DNA from: Micractinium sp. NFX-FRZ
Taxonomy: Eukaryota > Chlorophyta > Trebouxiophyceae > Chlorellales > Chlorellaceae
NCBI GenBank assembly: GCA_029339195.1
Contig: JAPTJF010000081.1
Span: 62,001 to 126,000 of the forward strand
DNA length: 64,000 nt
Reading direction: 5' to 3'
Each line of letters opens with the position of its first letter. The first letter of the stretch is position 1. Position numbers and translations under genes: made by a program. The notes below the pieces were generated by a model that saw nothing but the letters and a program-made list of their open reading frames with translations, was not told the DNA's origin and did not search any database. Shown here piece after piece: positions 22,908 to 34,837 of the stretch.

Positions 22908-25900
22908 CTACGACAGGCTGTCCAGCAGCGCCGCCAGCTCAGCGGCGGGCGTCAGCCCAATGGCTGCCACCTCCTCCGGCCCGTACTCGCTCTCCAGCAG
23001 GGCGGCAATCTGTGCGCACAACGGGAGAGGCGAGGTTTTGGGGAGTTTGTGCGAGGGGTGGTTGAAAGAAAGGTGAGAGGGCGCGGGTGGTAGGTTGGCT
23101 GCACTTGCTCGCCAGCACGGCAGCAACCTGTACAGGTTGGTTCAGCAGGGAGGCAAGGGTGAATTGATAAAGAGAGGGGGAAACAGGGCCGCACTGTGTA
23201 TGAAAGTAAACGGGGGGCAAAGGATGGAGAAGGCGTGGGTGCACCAGACTGACAGGGAAGGAGGCCATGGGCTGTCTTCCCTTCCCAAAGGCCTCAGCCG
23301 CCTGTCCCCTTAATGCCCCGCCAAAGCCGCCCGCCTGCCCATGCGCCTTGGGCACATCAGACCTGATGGGCATTCCCATCCTTCCCCTCTCCCCTCGTCG
23401 CCTCTGCCACGTCTCCCCGCGCGTCCCAACCACCTGCTCCCGTGCGGCTGCCCTCCAACCCTTCCCCTCTGCACCATGTCCCGCGCCTGCCCACACACCT
23501 GCCCGTGCGCCTCTGCCACATTTGACTTAATGGGCTTGAAGAGGATGGCATGGGTGGAGGGGTTGGTGAGGTAGAGCTTCATCTTGGCTACCGCCTGGGG
23601 CAGCGCGCCCGCCAGCGCTTCCCTCACGCGTGCCACAAGCTCCGCCACGCGCTCAGGGGCGGCAAAGGCCTGCGGACGGGTTAGTGGAGTGGGTGCATCA
23701 TGCAGTAGAGTGATGGCGGCGCGCCCACCAGCGCCCTGCAAACGCGTGCAACAAGCTTGAACCACGGGGGCAGTGACAGGCATGCGCGGGGCAAGAGGGG
23801 AGCAACAGGGAGCGACTGGAAGCGGGGGTCGAAGCACGCCGGCAAGGGGGCAGGGGCTGCCAACAAACCGTCTGTGCGGGCCCGGGGTGGGGACGGACAC
23901 ACTGCCGCTTGCCCTTGCAGCAAGCAGGGAGGGGCATGCAGGCGCCCTGGCATGCTCCTCACTGCCCACAATTGCACACCGGCCTGCTCCCCACCCTGCC
24001 GGCCTGTCTGCCCCGCGCACACCTGCTCGCGCAGCGGTTTGGCACCGGCCGGGCCCGCTGCCTGCGCGGCCACACGTGCCGCGGTGACTTTGGTGATGAA
24101 GGACAGCAGAGGCTCCACGGTGAGCTTGGTGATGTGCATGATGAAGGCCTCGCAGGTGGACTTGAGCGCGCGCTCCAGCTCCTGCAAACAAAGAAGGGAC
24201 GGCACAGCGTGCAATCAAACAGGGGGTCCCTTGCTTACCTTCTTATTGTACACCCGGCTCTCTGCGCCCCTCCACCCAGCCCCAAGCTCACACACCTCCT
24301 GGCCGCTCTCAACCTCCCTATTCTCACAGCCTAGACGGTGTTTGGCTCCACAACTGCCCCGGACGCCCTGGCCTTCTTGGAGTCCACCGGGTTCCCCGCA
24401 ATGCGCGGCGCCCCCTTGCCCCCATCTTTGCCCAGCCCCCAGCCTTGCAACCCCGCAACAACCAACACCATTTGAGTATCAAGCCTCCCTCACCTTCTTG
24501 GAGTCCATCTGGCTCTCCGCGATGCGTGGCGCCCCCTTGCCCAGCAGCTGCACCACCGCGTTGTCCGACGACCAGCTGAACAGCGGCAGCTGCCCGCTCA
24601 GCGTGCGCCGCAGGTAGTCACGCATGTGGGTGAAGTCTGCAGGGGGGGGAGGGGGGCAAACACGCACACACACACAGCAGGGGTGGTGAGGGCACAGACG
24701 CACACAAACACAGGCAGGGGTGGTGAGGGCACACACGCGCACACACACACAGGCGGGGGTGGTGAGGGCACACACGCACACGCACAGGCAGGGGTGGTTG
24801 TTGTTGTCAGGCGCAGGCGCAGGCGCGTGTGGCGTGAGGTAAGAGGCCCAGGCGGGGCGGCCACGCGTGCGGAAGGGGCAGACAACGCCTAGTGAAACAG
24901 GCAATAAGCAGCGCAGTGGCAGAGACGGGGAACAATGGGCACCCACCCAGGTGCACTCTACCCATACTAATGCAACTTGATAGCACGCACCCAGGTCTCG
25001 CTCCACCACGGCGAAGTCGGCCTCAAAGGGCGCAATCTGCTCGCGCAGCACCAGCAGCTGCTTGATGGCAAACAGCTGGCTGTCCATCACGCCCTTGGAC
25101 TGCAGGAAAGTGAATGGGGAGGGGAGGGAGAAGAGCAAGGTCTGCGATATCAGTGGGGGACTGGCAGCTGCCTATATCCAACAGCCGGCAAATCCATCAG
25201 CAAGCACACAGAGGGGCCACAGGTCGGGGCGCGAAGTGAGGGGTGGGTTGGGGTAGGGCGGGCAGCTGGTGGGCGCAGCACTGCCTCATGGCGCAAAGCC
25301 ACTGAATACGCAGGCGCCCCACCTCCCCTCCACACCCCACAACCCACTCGGTCAAAAAATGCAACAGCCGCCGCACCTTGAGTATCTGGCGTGCCGCATC
25401 CTGCACCGATGACGTGGCAGCCAGCACGGCCTCATGCGCCAGCCCGTTGAAAATGTGGGCGTCCACCCCGCGGTACAGCTTGCTCAGCAGCATCAGCGTG
25501 CGCTGCACCGGCGGGTACCAGCTGCGGTACGCCTCCGCCGGCGGGTGCTGCCCCGCCGCCGCCGCCGCCGCCGCCGCCGCCCCCTGCTGCCCCTCCTCCT
25601 GCTGCTGCCGCTGCTGCTGCTGGCCAGATGGCGCGGCGTCGGAAGCGCCGTTGGAGGCAGTCGACACCGGCAGGTCCTCCTCAAGCCCCCCACCTTCTGC
25701 CGCCCCTGCCTGCTGCCCTCCGCCGCCGCTGCCGCCGCCGCCCGCCACCGCTGCCGCCGCCGCCGCCGCCGCCGCCACGCTCGCCTCTTGTTCTAGCAGG
25801 CGGGGGTAGTCCAGGTCCTGCGGCTTGGGAGCAAACCCGGCAATCTCCTCCCGCACAAACGCCTGTGCCCGGAAGGTCAGCCGCTCCTGGATGTCGGCCA

Positions 25901-28900
25901 GCGTGCGCTGCAGCATCGGCTCCAGGGGCGCCACCGCGTCCCCCCGCCGCCCAAGCTGCTCCCCCATGACCTGCACAGGGGGGAAGGGAGGGCAGGCAAG
26001 AGGGAGGGCAGGGGCGGGGAGGTCAGCGGGCAGGCAGGTGCAGGCGGGGGTGGGGCAGCGAGCAAGGGCGGGCAGTGGCAGGCAGGGGCGGGCAGTGGCA
26101 GGCAGACGTGGGTGGGAGATGGGGGCGCAGTGGCATGGGGGGAGCACGGTAAGTTGGGCACACCCCTGTGCGTGCCGGTTGACAGCGGCCCCACAACTAG
26201 TTTCAGCCGCAGGATGGTCTGCCAGCTCGCACACAGAGTACGGCACACATGGCGTGCCAATGCATGCACACCTATGCATTGCTGTGTCCCAGCCCCCCTC
26301 CACCACCCCTCTCACCCACCCTCCCCACTCACCCACCCACCCACAGCTCACCTCCAGGCGCAGGATGTCGACAGGGCACACACAAGTAGAGCACAACCGT
26401 ACCGCTGTACCCCCACCCTTTCCCCCGCCATGCACTGCTGTAGCTCCCCACCCACAGCTCACCTCGAGGCGCAGGATGTCGACCAGCTCGCACAGCGCGT
26501 CGATGTCCTGCACCCCGATGAGGGCGGGGCGCACCGCGTCGTACAGCAGCGTGCACAGCGGGTCGACGAGCGGCGACAGCGCGGAGGAGCCGCCGGAGGC
26601 TGAGGTGGCGGGGAAGAACTGCTCAAACAGCTGGGCCTCCTGGGCGCAGGCCTGCTGGGTGTGAAGGGCGGGGGGGCGGGGAGGGGGGGATGTGTGGTTA
26701 GAAGATGGAGTGAAGAACGGGTCAAAGAGCTGGGCCTCCTAGGCGCAGACCTGCAGGTTGTTAAGGGGCACGAGAGGAGGGGGTGTGCTCAGACGAAGAT
26801 AAAGATCGAGGGAAGAACTGCTCAAAAGGGTGGGCCAACTGGGCGCAGGCCTGCTGGGTGTGAAGGCGGGGGCCGGGGAGGAGGGGTGTGTGCTGAGAGG
26901 GCAGAGGCACGGGTTGCTCCGACAGTTGGCTTGGGAAGGGGCTGGAGGAGCGAGTGGGAGGGTGGAGAGGGGAGGGCAGCTGGGGGGTGCGGGCCAACCC
27001 AGGCGCGGCAGGTCGGAGATGCGGGCAGATCGGGCGCAGCACGAGACGTGCACTGTGCGGGTTGCATTTGCGTGAGGTATTACTGCAACGCCTGTCCGTT
27101 GAGTCATTACTACTCAAACAACAGCCCCGTGCTGCCACCACCGACCTGCATGAGGTATGCGCAGCCGGAGCGCAGCAGCGAGGGCAGCGGCTGCTGGGCG
27201 CACTGCCGGATGTGCGCCGCCACGGGCGCCTGCATCAGCGCCAGCCGCGTCTCGCAGTACAAGTCCTGGCAGTCCTTGAGCAGCCGGGCATAGTCCTGCG
27301 CACAGCAAGGGGGGTAGGACAGGGCGGAGTGTAAGGGCGCGCCGCGGCATGGCAGCAGCAAGTCATGGCGATGCTTGTGCAGGCGGGCGTAGTGCTGTGT
27401 GTGCGGGCCGAAAAGCCATGGGAGAGCAGCACATCCACATTTTGGGGAAGCAGCAAGCAAGCGGACAACAAAGCACTGCTGTGCCGTTGCAACGCCAGTG
27501 CTACCTTGTTCGTCACAGGCAGGCCGGCCGGCAGGCCGGCAGGCATTCAGGCAGGCTGCACCTCCCTAGCTGCACACCCCAGTGGCCTGCAACAAAATCA
27601 GCCACTTGCCTGTGACTGCTGCGCGCGCTGCTCGATCCCCTGCAGCAGTCCCTTCAGGGCCGGCTCCGCCGCTGCCCGGAACCGCACATACAGCAGCGCT
27701 GCCTCAGCGCCGTCTCCCGCTGCCACCGCACCCTGCTGCTTGGCAGCCGCCGCTGCGCCGCCATTGGCAGCGCCGCCGCCGCCCTGCCCCTCGCGCACCG
27801 CCGCCGCCACCTGTGCCGCCGCGCCGCGCAGCACCTGCTGCACCTTTGTGCGTACCGCTGTCAGGGCACGCGCCTGCAGCTGCCTGAACTTCACTGCATA
27901 CGTGGCTGCGTCGGCGTACTGAGGGTTGGCAGCCACATACGATATGCAGTCGTCCAAGCGTCGCAGCAGGGGCAGGAAGTCTGCGCTATCCACCGAACCA
28001 GCCGCTGTGTGGAACTGCGGCACAAAGGGTGCAGGGCGGGTGGCAGTTAGCGCAAGCAGGGAGGGGCAGGGAGAGGGGCAGGCACGGCATCTCGGCGACG
28101 GCCCCGAAGCGGGCAGCGGCGGGCAGCAGCAGCCAAAAGCAGGCAATGGCTCCTGCCCAGCTAGAGCCGCCCCGCTGTCCAGCGCCCTCCCCCCTCAACC
28201 CCCTCCCTCGCCTGCACCCTGCCACCTTGCCACCCCTCCCACAATCGCACACACACGCACACCTGCGCCGCCACGCTCTCCAGCAGCCACTCCCCAGCCC
28301 CTCCCTTGCGTGCACCCTGCCACCCACATACAAGCGTACACCCACACCTGCGCCGCCACGCTCTCCAGCTGCCACTACCCCACCCCCTCCCTTGCCTGCA
28401 CCCTGGCACCCACATACAAGCGTACACGCACACCTGCGCCGCCACGCTCTCCAGCAGCCACTCCCCAGCCCCTCCCTTGCCTGCACCCTGCCACCCACAT
28501 ACAAGCGTACACCCACACCTGCGCCGCCACGCTCTCCAGCTCATCAAAGTAGCTGAGCTTGGAGCGGATGGCCCCCGCCAGCTCCTCCAGCCGGCTGCGC
28601 TCCGCCACCAGGCGCTCGCAGGTGGAGTGCAGCGCCGAGGTGCGGGTGGCCACGGTGCGGTGCTGCTCCTTCAGCCGCTCAAACAGGTCGAGCACCTGAG
28701 GCGGGGAGGGCGAGGGGAGGGCGCAAGCGGAAGGCGCAAAGTGAGAAAAGTGGCAATGTGCGGGCGGCTGAAACACAATGTACTGCTGCTAGAGAACCGA
28801 TACAACAAGGGAAGCAGTGCGTACCAACGCAGCATGCACCAGAGTCGTTGCTTGCTTCACCGTGCCCAGCAGGCCATCACGGGTGGCCAGGAGACCTGCC

Positions 28901-30072
28901 AGTGTGGCCCGGCACCGCCGCAAAATCTCCTACGTCTCCCCATCCCAAGCAAGCACTTGTCCCCTGCGCTGCACTCGCTCCCGCCGTCCCATGCATCTAA
29001 GCACCCAGAGCAGCACCCACCAACCCAACCGCCACTCCACCACCCCAGCACCCACCTGCTTCACAGTCCCCAGCAGGCCGTCGCATGTGGCCAGGTGCCC
29101 CTCCAGTGCTGCCCCGTACCGCCGGAACGTCTCCTCCGTCTCGCTCGACCTCGCCGCCTCCAGCTCAGACAGCCAGCGGTAGAAGTCGGAGCTGTTCTGC
29201 AGGCCAAACCAACACCCGAGGAACCCAGAAATGAAAACAGGTGGAGTACAGGGCAGCCATGGAGCCGAGGGCAGCCCGACGACGAGGGAGGTGGGGGGCA
29301 GAAACAAGGCGGTGGTCGGCCTGCTGCCCACTTGTTGTCGGTTGATCCCCATCTGCTGTTTTGAAAGCGCACCTGGAGCAAACAAACAAAGAAAAGGCAT
29401 TCAGCCAAAACTTTGCAAAGCTCTGAGCGCACCTGCAGCACCACCTCCTCGAACGAGGTGCCAGCGAAGCTGGACTCAGTGCCATCAGCAGAGCTCGGCG
29501 AAAGCGGCGTGGCCGGCACCTGCGCAGTGTCAGGCGTGGCGCCTGCACCGCCCGGCGACAGCAGCTGCAGCACGTGCGGAGAGAGCAAGTGGGAAGGCAG
29601 GCAGGTAGGCAGAGGTGAGAAGCAGGGAGGAGCAGGAGGTTGCAAAAGTTTGTTGGGGGTGGCAGGCAGCACACGGGCAAGGGTTGATGGAACTGCAGCA
29701 CCAGCTGCACGCGGCCAGCGGCGCACCTGCTTGGGCATGGGGCGCTGGCTGCACGTCGCACTGATGACATCGATGGCAGTCTGCTGGCTGTGGCTCAGCA
29801 CCGCGCTGTGCTCCCACACGCTGGCCTGCAGGGTGCGCAGTACGTCAGGCAGCGCGGCAGCGGCGGCAGCTGGGGCGGGGTGCTGCGACACCGCGCCCAG
29901 TTGCTCCCGCCTGCCTGTGCAGTCGCAAGCTTCGACAGCAACACGTGATCACCGCAACGGAGCGGACAGGGAGCAGCAGCGCGCCACCCACCACTGAATA
30001 GCCTTTAGTTGCGGCTGCGGACGAGAGCACCCTGCCGGTTCCTCCGGCGGGGCCGTCGGCCGCCGAGGCCAT
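22908..30072 (-). CDS. COG3: Conserved oligomeric Golgi complex subunit 3, about 910 aa
   Basis: About fourteen exons run from ATG 30072 to the stop at 22908. The N-terminal half matches the Sec34/COG3 core, with [17 protein letters not shown], then [33 protein letters not shown] and [13 protein letters not shown]. Downstream are [35 protein letters not shown] with [29 protein letters not shown] and a C-terminus ending in a short helix (AALLDSLS). This order covers the full family length (human protein about 830 residues). The surplus comes from Ala/Gly/Gln-rich inserts near 25560-25790 and 27720-27800. COG3 is a lobe A subunit of the COG tether that directs intra-Golgi retrograde vesicles. 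Many introns carry decayed exon copies. The start lies 250 bp from the divergent PRMT gene. The exon 1/2 junction is the least certain join. Confidence 0.93.
24660..24800 (-). repeat. CA-rich minisatellite in a COG3 intron
   Basis: About three units of roughly 48 bp of the form (CA)n-GGCAGGGGTGGTGAGGGCACA repeat between 24660 and 24800, directly beyond a COG3 exon (acceptor near 24638). No coding copy is involved here. Confidence 0.75.
26195..26900 (-). repeat. Copies of both edges of the COG3 exon encoding LFEQFFP...[12 protein letters not shown]
   Basis: Downstream of the exon's donor (exon end near 26463), 26340-26375 and 26205-26245 repeat the segment encoding [10 protein letters not shown] with its donor; the second copy is decayed to [10 protein letters not shown]. 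Upstream of the acceptor (exon start near 26655), 26710-26760 and 26813-26870 repeat the segment encoding AQLFEQFF together with the polypyrimidine tract. The exon thus sits between copies of its own ends. Confidence 0.85.
28258..28537 (-). repeat. 85-bp tandem array duplicating the end of a COG3 exon plus its donor
   Basis: Units begin at 28261, 28346 and 28432, and the exon itself begins the fourth at 28517 (spacing 85-86 bp), with a partial unit before 28261. Each unit carries the last about 21 nt of the exon (LESVAAQ) and the following donor GTGTG(C/G/T), then about 60 bp of intron. Identity between units is very high, so four nearly identical 5' splice sites stand in a row. Confidence 0.92.
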
Positions 30073-30322
30073 GTCTGGGCTCCACAGCGCACCGCGATCG
30101 CCCCGCCTGGCGGCCTCTGCTGTGCTGTTTCGGGTACTGTTAACTGCGCAACTGTGCTGCCATTCGTCTGTCACGGGTGATCCAATCGCAGAAACGCGGG
30201 CTGATCGCTCGCCAGCGTGCGGAGAGTGACATCACGACAGGCTGGCTGGGCATGAGCCGCCCTTCCGGGCTCTAGCTATCAATTTGCTGACGTTTTCCCG
30301 GCCGTTGAATCTTTCATCAGTC
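30073..30322. promoter_or_regulatory. Shared divergent promoter region, COG3 / PRMT9-like gene
   Basis: The two start codons are 250 bp apart and face away from each other. The interval is less GC-rich than the flanking exons and contains no competing exon, so it probably drives both genes. No specific element was recognised. Confidence 0.6.
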
Positions 30323-33300
30323 ATGGCGCAAATAGATGCCGCATTGCAGCAGCAGCTTCAGCAGCTGCTGCTGGCGGCCCGGCAGTGCCTGAAGGCCTCG
30401 CAGGTGAGGTCTAGCCGGGCATGGTCAATTCGAGTCGACAATTGGCGGCGCATGAAGGATGCGGCCAGCCGCCCAACCAACCCTGCCTCACGCCGCCGCC
30501 GGCGCACCACCGCCAGCGCTGTGTCGCTAAATTTCTGCGTGCCGTCAGTACAACCACCCACCCCAGTGCCCCCTGGTACTCCCATCATCACACCCTCCAG
30601 CCTGCCCGCGCTGTGGAGCTGCTGAAAGCAGCGCTAAAGCTGGACGCGTGCAATGCCCTGGCGCTCTTCTTGGCCGGCTCCGCTCGGGCGGCACTCGGCG
30701 AGCACGCTGCAGCAGCCACGGCATACCGCAGCGCGGCGGCGCTGACGGCTGATGCAGCCCCCGGCAGCCAGCGGCACCAGCTGCACCTCACCTGCACAGA
30801 AAACCTGCTGCTCGAGGCGGAGCGGGTGCTGCCACCCAGCTGGGTGGCTGCTCTGCACGACGCGCCCCGCCTGGCAGTGCTGCAGGCCGGCATTGCGGCA
30901 GCTGTTGCCTCGGCCTCGGCAGCCGCGGAGGGCAGCGCAGGCGGGGGCTGCCGGGTGCTGGTGCTGGGCGGGCTGGGGTTGGAGGCAGTGCTGGCTGCAC
31001 GAGCAGGGGCGGCAGCTGTCACGGTCTGCTGTGATGCCAACCCGCTGGCTGAACAGCTGGCAGGAGTGTTGGGTGCTGACAGCGGCATTGCCGCCGGCAC
31101 CCTCACCATTGCCACCTCTCTAGAGCAGCTGGCTGGGCAGGGTCCATTCGATCTCGCCATCCTTGCAGATGCTCTGGCAAGCTCAATCGATTGGCAGCAG
31201 CTGGTGCGGCGCCAGCTCAGCGGCGCGGCGGCGCACCTGCGCCCCGGCGCAGCGCTGCTTCCGCATGCGGTGCGCATCAGGGGACTGCTGGTGGAGTGCC
31301 CCACAGCGGTGGACTTGAACCAGGTGGGTTAAGATGGGGTGGGTTGGGGTGGGGTGCTCAGTTTGTCGGCTCGAGCATGCTCAGGTGAAGTTGCTTCAGT
31401 TGGACCTGCGGTACATGAACCAGGTAGGACCAATCTCCTGAGAGGTGCACCAAACTGAAACTAGGTGACATGGGTTGCAGCGGCCTGTGGTTCACCATGC
31501 GGGGCATTCGTGTGTGACGGCTGCTGGGTGCAGCTGGCGCTCACCGCCTGCCACGCGTGCCCATCTTCCCAGCCCCGGTGGCACATCTCTCAAACCCCTG
31601 CCTCTTTACACCCTGTCGGCTCGCTCCCTCTGTCCCGGCGGGGCTGTCAACCGCGTGCCCAGCTTCACTCTAACCGCCACCCTGGAAGCCTGCTTCACCC
31701 ATCCAGTGGCCCGCTTGCTCACTGCAAAGCACGCCTGTGCAGCTGCAATCGCCTGCCTCCAACTCGCCCACAAGCTGGCCCACGTGCCATTCACGCGGGA
31801 GCTATGTTCAGGAGCGGTTTCAGGGCACACCTCATCTTCCAACCCTACCTGCTGCCTCCCCCTGCCCCCTCCATGTTGCCCCACCTGTTCAGGTGGAGGT
31901 CGAACAGCTGAAGAGCGACACTGGCGGCCTGGACCTGTCTGCCGCCAACCGCCTGCTGCCCCGCGGCGCCCGCTCGGTGCTGCTGCCCACCCACCCGCAC
32001 ACGGCGCTGACCGCCAGCACCACGCTGCTGTCTGTGCCGCTGGCTGGCCTGCTGCCCACGGCCTGCACGCACGCAGCCACCTGCATCGCCTCACACGCAT
32101 GGGGCAATGGGGGCAGCAGTGGCAGCGTGGCAGCAGCAACGCAGCTGCCCGTGACCGCCAATGGGGCAGCAGATGCACTGTGCTGGTGGTATGAGCAGCA
32201 GCTTTTGTCCACAGATGGGGCAGCAGTCCTGTCTGCTGACCCTCATGGCTGCGGCGCCCAGGAGGCCCACCTGGCAGAACACATTTGGCAGCACCTGCAG
32301 TATCTTGACAGGCGCCAGCTGGCAGCCGGGCTGGCAGTCGAGGCACGCTGCTTGCTGGCAGCTGCTGGCGGCGCCGCATTCCAGCCTGGCACAGCAGCAG
32401 CGGTCAGCGAGGCGGTGCAGGCGCTCAGCCTGGCAGGAAGCAGCGGCAGTGGGGCAGGCGGCGGCATGCTGCACATGCAGCTCGATGTGCTGCTGCGCGG
32501 TGGTGGTAGCGGGGACAGCTTGCTGCTGCCGTTGCCGGAGGAGCAGGCAGCCATTGCGGCAGCAGTGCCACTCTACCATATCTCGATGCTCAACGACCGC
32601 CCCAGAACGGCAGCCTATCGGGAGGGCATTGCTGCTGCCATGCGGGAGGCTGCGGACAGCGCTGCTGCAGCTGGGAGCAGCGAGCCGCCGCTGGTGCTGG
32701 AGATTGGCAGCGGCTCCGGCCTGCTGTGCCTGCTGGCCTGCCAGGCTGGCGCCTGCCGCATCGTGGGCTGCGAGCGCACGCCGGAGCTGCAGGAAGCTGC
32801 GGGGCAGCTGCTGGAGGCCAATGGGGTGGCTGACCGGGTGACCATCCTGCCCAGACACAGCAAGGAACTCACGGTGGCTGCACCGGGAGAGGCAGACCAG
32901 GCGGCAGACCTGCCGCGTAAAGCAGACGTGCTGATGCACGAGGGTGAGAGGGGCTTTACGGCAGCTTCTCCGGGGCTTGCCGGGGAGATTTGAGGAGTTT
33001 TGGGACTGGGGCAGCAGTAGTGCGTCATGTGGTTGAACAGATGAATAGAGGGTTTGAGTTTCTGGTGCGGACAGCCGCTGTCGATTGTTGAGACCATCAG
33101 CCACCTGCTCCTGCCCCCCTCTTGCTGTGCAGTGTTTGGCACGGACCCTTTTTCAGAAGGTGGGCGCGGGTTGTTTGACTGCAGGGGCCGTATGCGTCGC
33201 ATTGCATGGGTATGCCCACACATGTGCATGCAGCAGCTGAGGCTTGCAGTGCAGCTGGCACGTGGACTTGACATTTTCTGGCTCCAATCTGAGAGCTTTG

Positions 33301-34236
33301 CATGCATTGTCCCCTTGCGCCAACTCCTCCTCGGTCCGCCCCGCAGGCGTCTTACCCTCCCTGCTGCACGCCCGGCAGCACCTGCTGGCCCCCGGTGCCG
33401 CGCTGGCTCCGTGCAAGCTGCGAGTGGTGGCAGCTGTGGCCGCCTCGGCTTGCCAGCACCGCCTGCTGCGCCCGCCGTCCACCGTGTGCGACGGCTTGGT
33501 CACGACACGCGTGCTGCGCGAGCTGGCACCTCGCAAAGTGGACTGCCAGGCTGGCGCAGTGGGCGGGCTGTGGCTGCTCACAGAGCCGGCCCCGGTGCTG
33601 GAGCTTGATTTCGGCTCTGCTGAGCTGGAGCTTGCTGGCAGCGCCACTGCAATGCTCGAATGCCTGCCACACCCGCAGCCGCTGGCGTACTGGGCGGCGG
33701 AGCAGGCACGGGCGGCCTCGGCAGGGCAACAGCACCACGGCAACGGCACCAGCAGCGGCGGCGGTGGCAAGGGCAGCGACGTGGCAGTGCCAGCTGGCGC
33801 GCCGCCAGCTGGCGCCTCGCTGTACGCAGTCTCCTGGTTTGAGTACGAGTTCCCCGGCGGCGTGGTTGGCTCCACAGCTCCCCACACCCAACTTACTGAG
33901 CACTGGCAGCAGGTGGTGCAGCCCCTGGACGGCGAGGCAGCAGAGGCGGTGCTCCAGAGCCTCGCCAGCAGCGGCACCAGCAGCGGCAGCATAGGAGGCC
34001 GCGGCGAAGCAGGCGGCAGCGGCGGCAAAGCAGGTGGCGGCGGCGGCAAAGCAGGCAGCAGCGGCGGCAGCGAAGCAGGCAGCAGCGGCGGCAGCGAGAG
34101 CCCGCTTGACATCCAGGCGCTGCTGCTGACGGCTGGGTACCGTGTGGACCGCCTGTGGTTTGAGCTGGCGGGCGTGGCGGTGCTCGGCAGCGACAGCGAG
34201 GAAGGGGAGGAGCAGGAGGAGGGGGAGGAGAACTGA
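30323..34236 (+). CDS. PRMT9-like protein arginine methyltransferase with N-terminal repeats, 923 aa
   Basis: Exons 30323-30403, 30601-31323, 31893-32943, 33133-33159 (27 nt) and 33347-34236 join in phase to 2772 nt. Residues 1-100 resemble a TPR helix pair (RAVELLKAALKLDACNALAL). A first, degenerate methyltransferase module (VLVLGGLGLEAVLAARAGA) ends near ADALCWWYEQQLL. The second module looks intact: YHISMLNDRPRTAAY, the SAM motif VLEIGSGSGLL at residues 536-546, VGCERTPEL, and the substrate loop MHEVFGTDPFSEG, whose sequence is assembled from three exons. The C-terminus has a Gly/Ser-rich insert and an acidic tail. TPRs plus two modules fit PRMT9; PRMT7 is the alternative. Likely role: methylation of arginine in RNA-processing proteins (family knowledge). 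A short decayed copy of the exon-2 end lies at 31390-31425. Confidence 0.82.
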
Positions 34237-34837
34237 GGGTGGCCTCCGTATGCTCGGCCGCGGCAGCGGTGGGGAGACGGGGGGGAGACGGCGGCGGAAG
34301 CGGCAGGGGAGAGCTGATAACATATACATTGAGCGTGCATGCTGCATCATGATGTCGCAAAGAGCATGCACTTTGCATGCATATGAAGCATTGCCCATGT
34401 CAGAATCCTACTTTCATTTTATCAATCCAATACATACTGTGCATTCTTGAGCTGATCTGCACCCCTCCCACATCCTTCTTTCCATTCTTCTGCCTGCGTG
34501 CATGTTGTCTCCCACGTCCGTCAGCACTTTGACATATCGTAATGGGTGTGGCACTCAAACATAACGTGTAGCTCGGAGATGGCAGCAGGGAACAAAAGAG
34601 AGCAGGAGGCAGAGGAGAGCGGGGGAAAGGAACGGAGGGCCCGCAGCTCCAGGCATGCATCGGGGGGCAACGACTGTACTGGGGGCTGGGCGGAGCGGCA
34701 ATGGGGGCAATGAGAACGCAGGAAGAAGGCGGAGGGGCAGCATGGGGCAGCCTGTGAGTCATGGGTGCAGCGTGTGTGTGTCTATTAGCTGCACTGGGCC
34801 CAGCTGCACCAGCGCGTTCCGCTCGCACCCGCGGGGC
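34237..34837. other. 3' flanks of convergent genes
   Basis: No exon was recognised. The left half is AT-richer (about 34310-34560) than anything nearby and presumably contains the 3' UTR of the PRMT gene. A canonical TGTAA was not found close to either stop. Confidence 0.45.

Noticed and set aside
22939..23496. 185-aa minus-strand frame as an extra COG3 exon
   Set aside because: It lies in an intron and contains decayed copies of the adjacent exons; the phase-correct join skips it.
28258..28545. Regularly spaced array considered as a CRISPR-like repeat
   Set aside because: The units are whole tandem copies including exon and donor, without unique spacers, in a eukaryotic intron.
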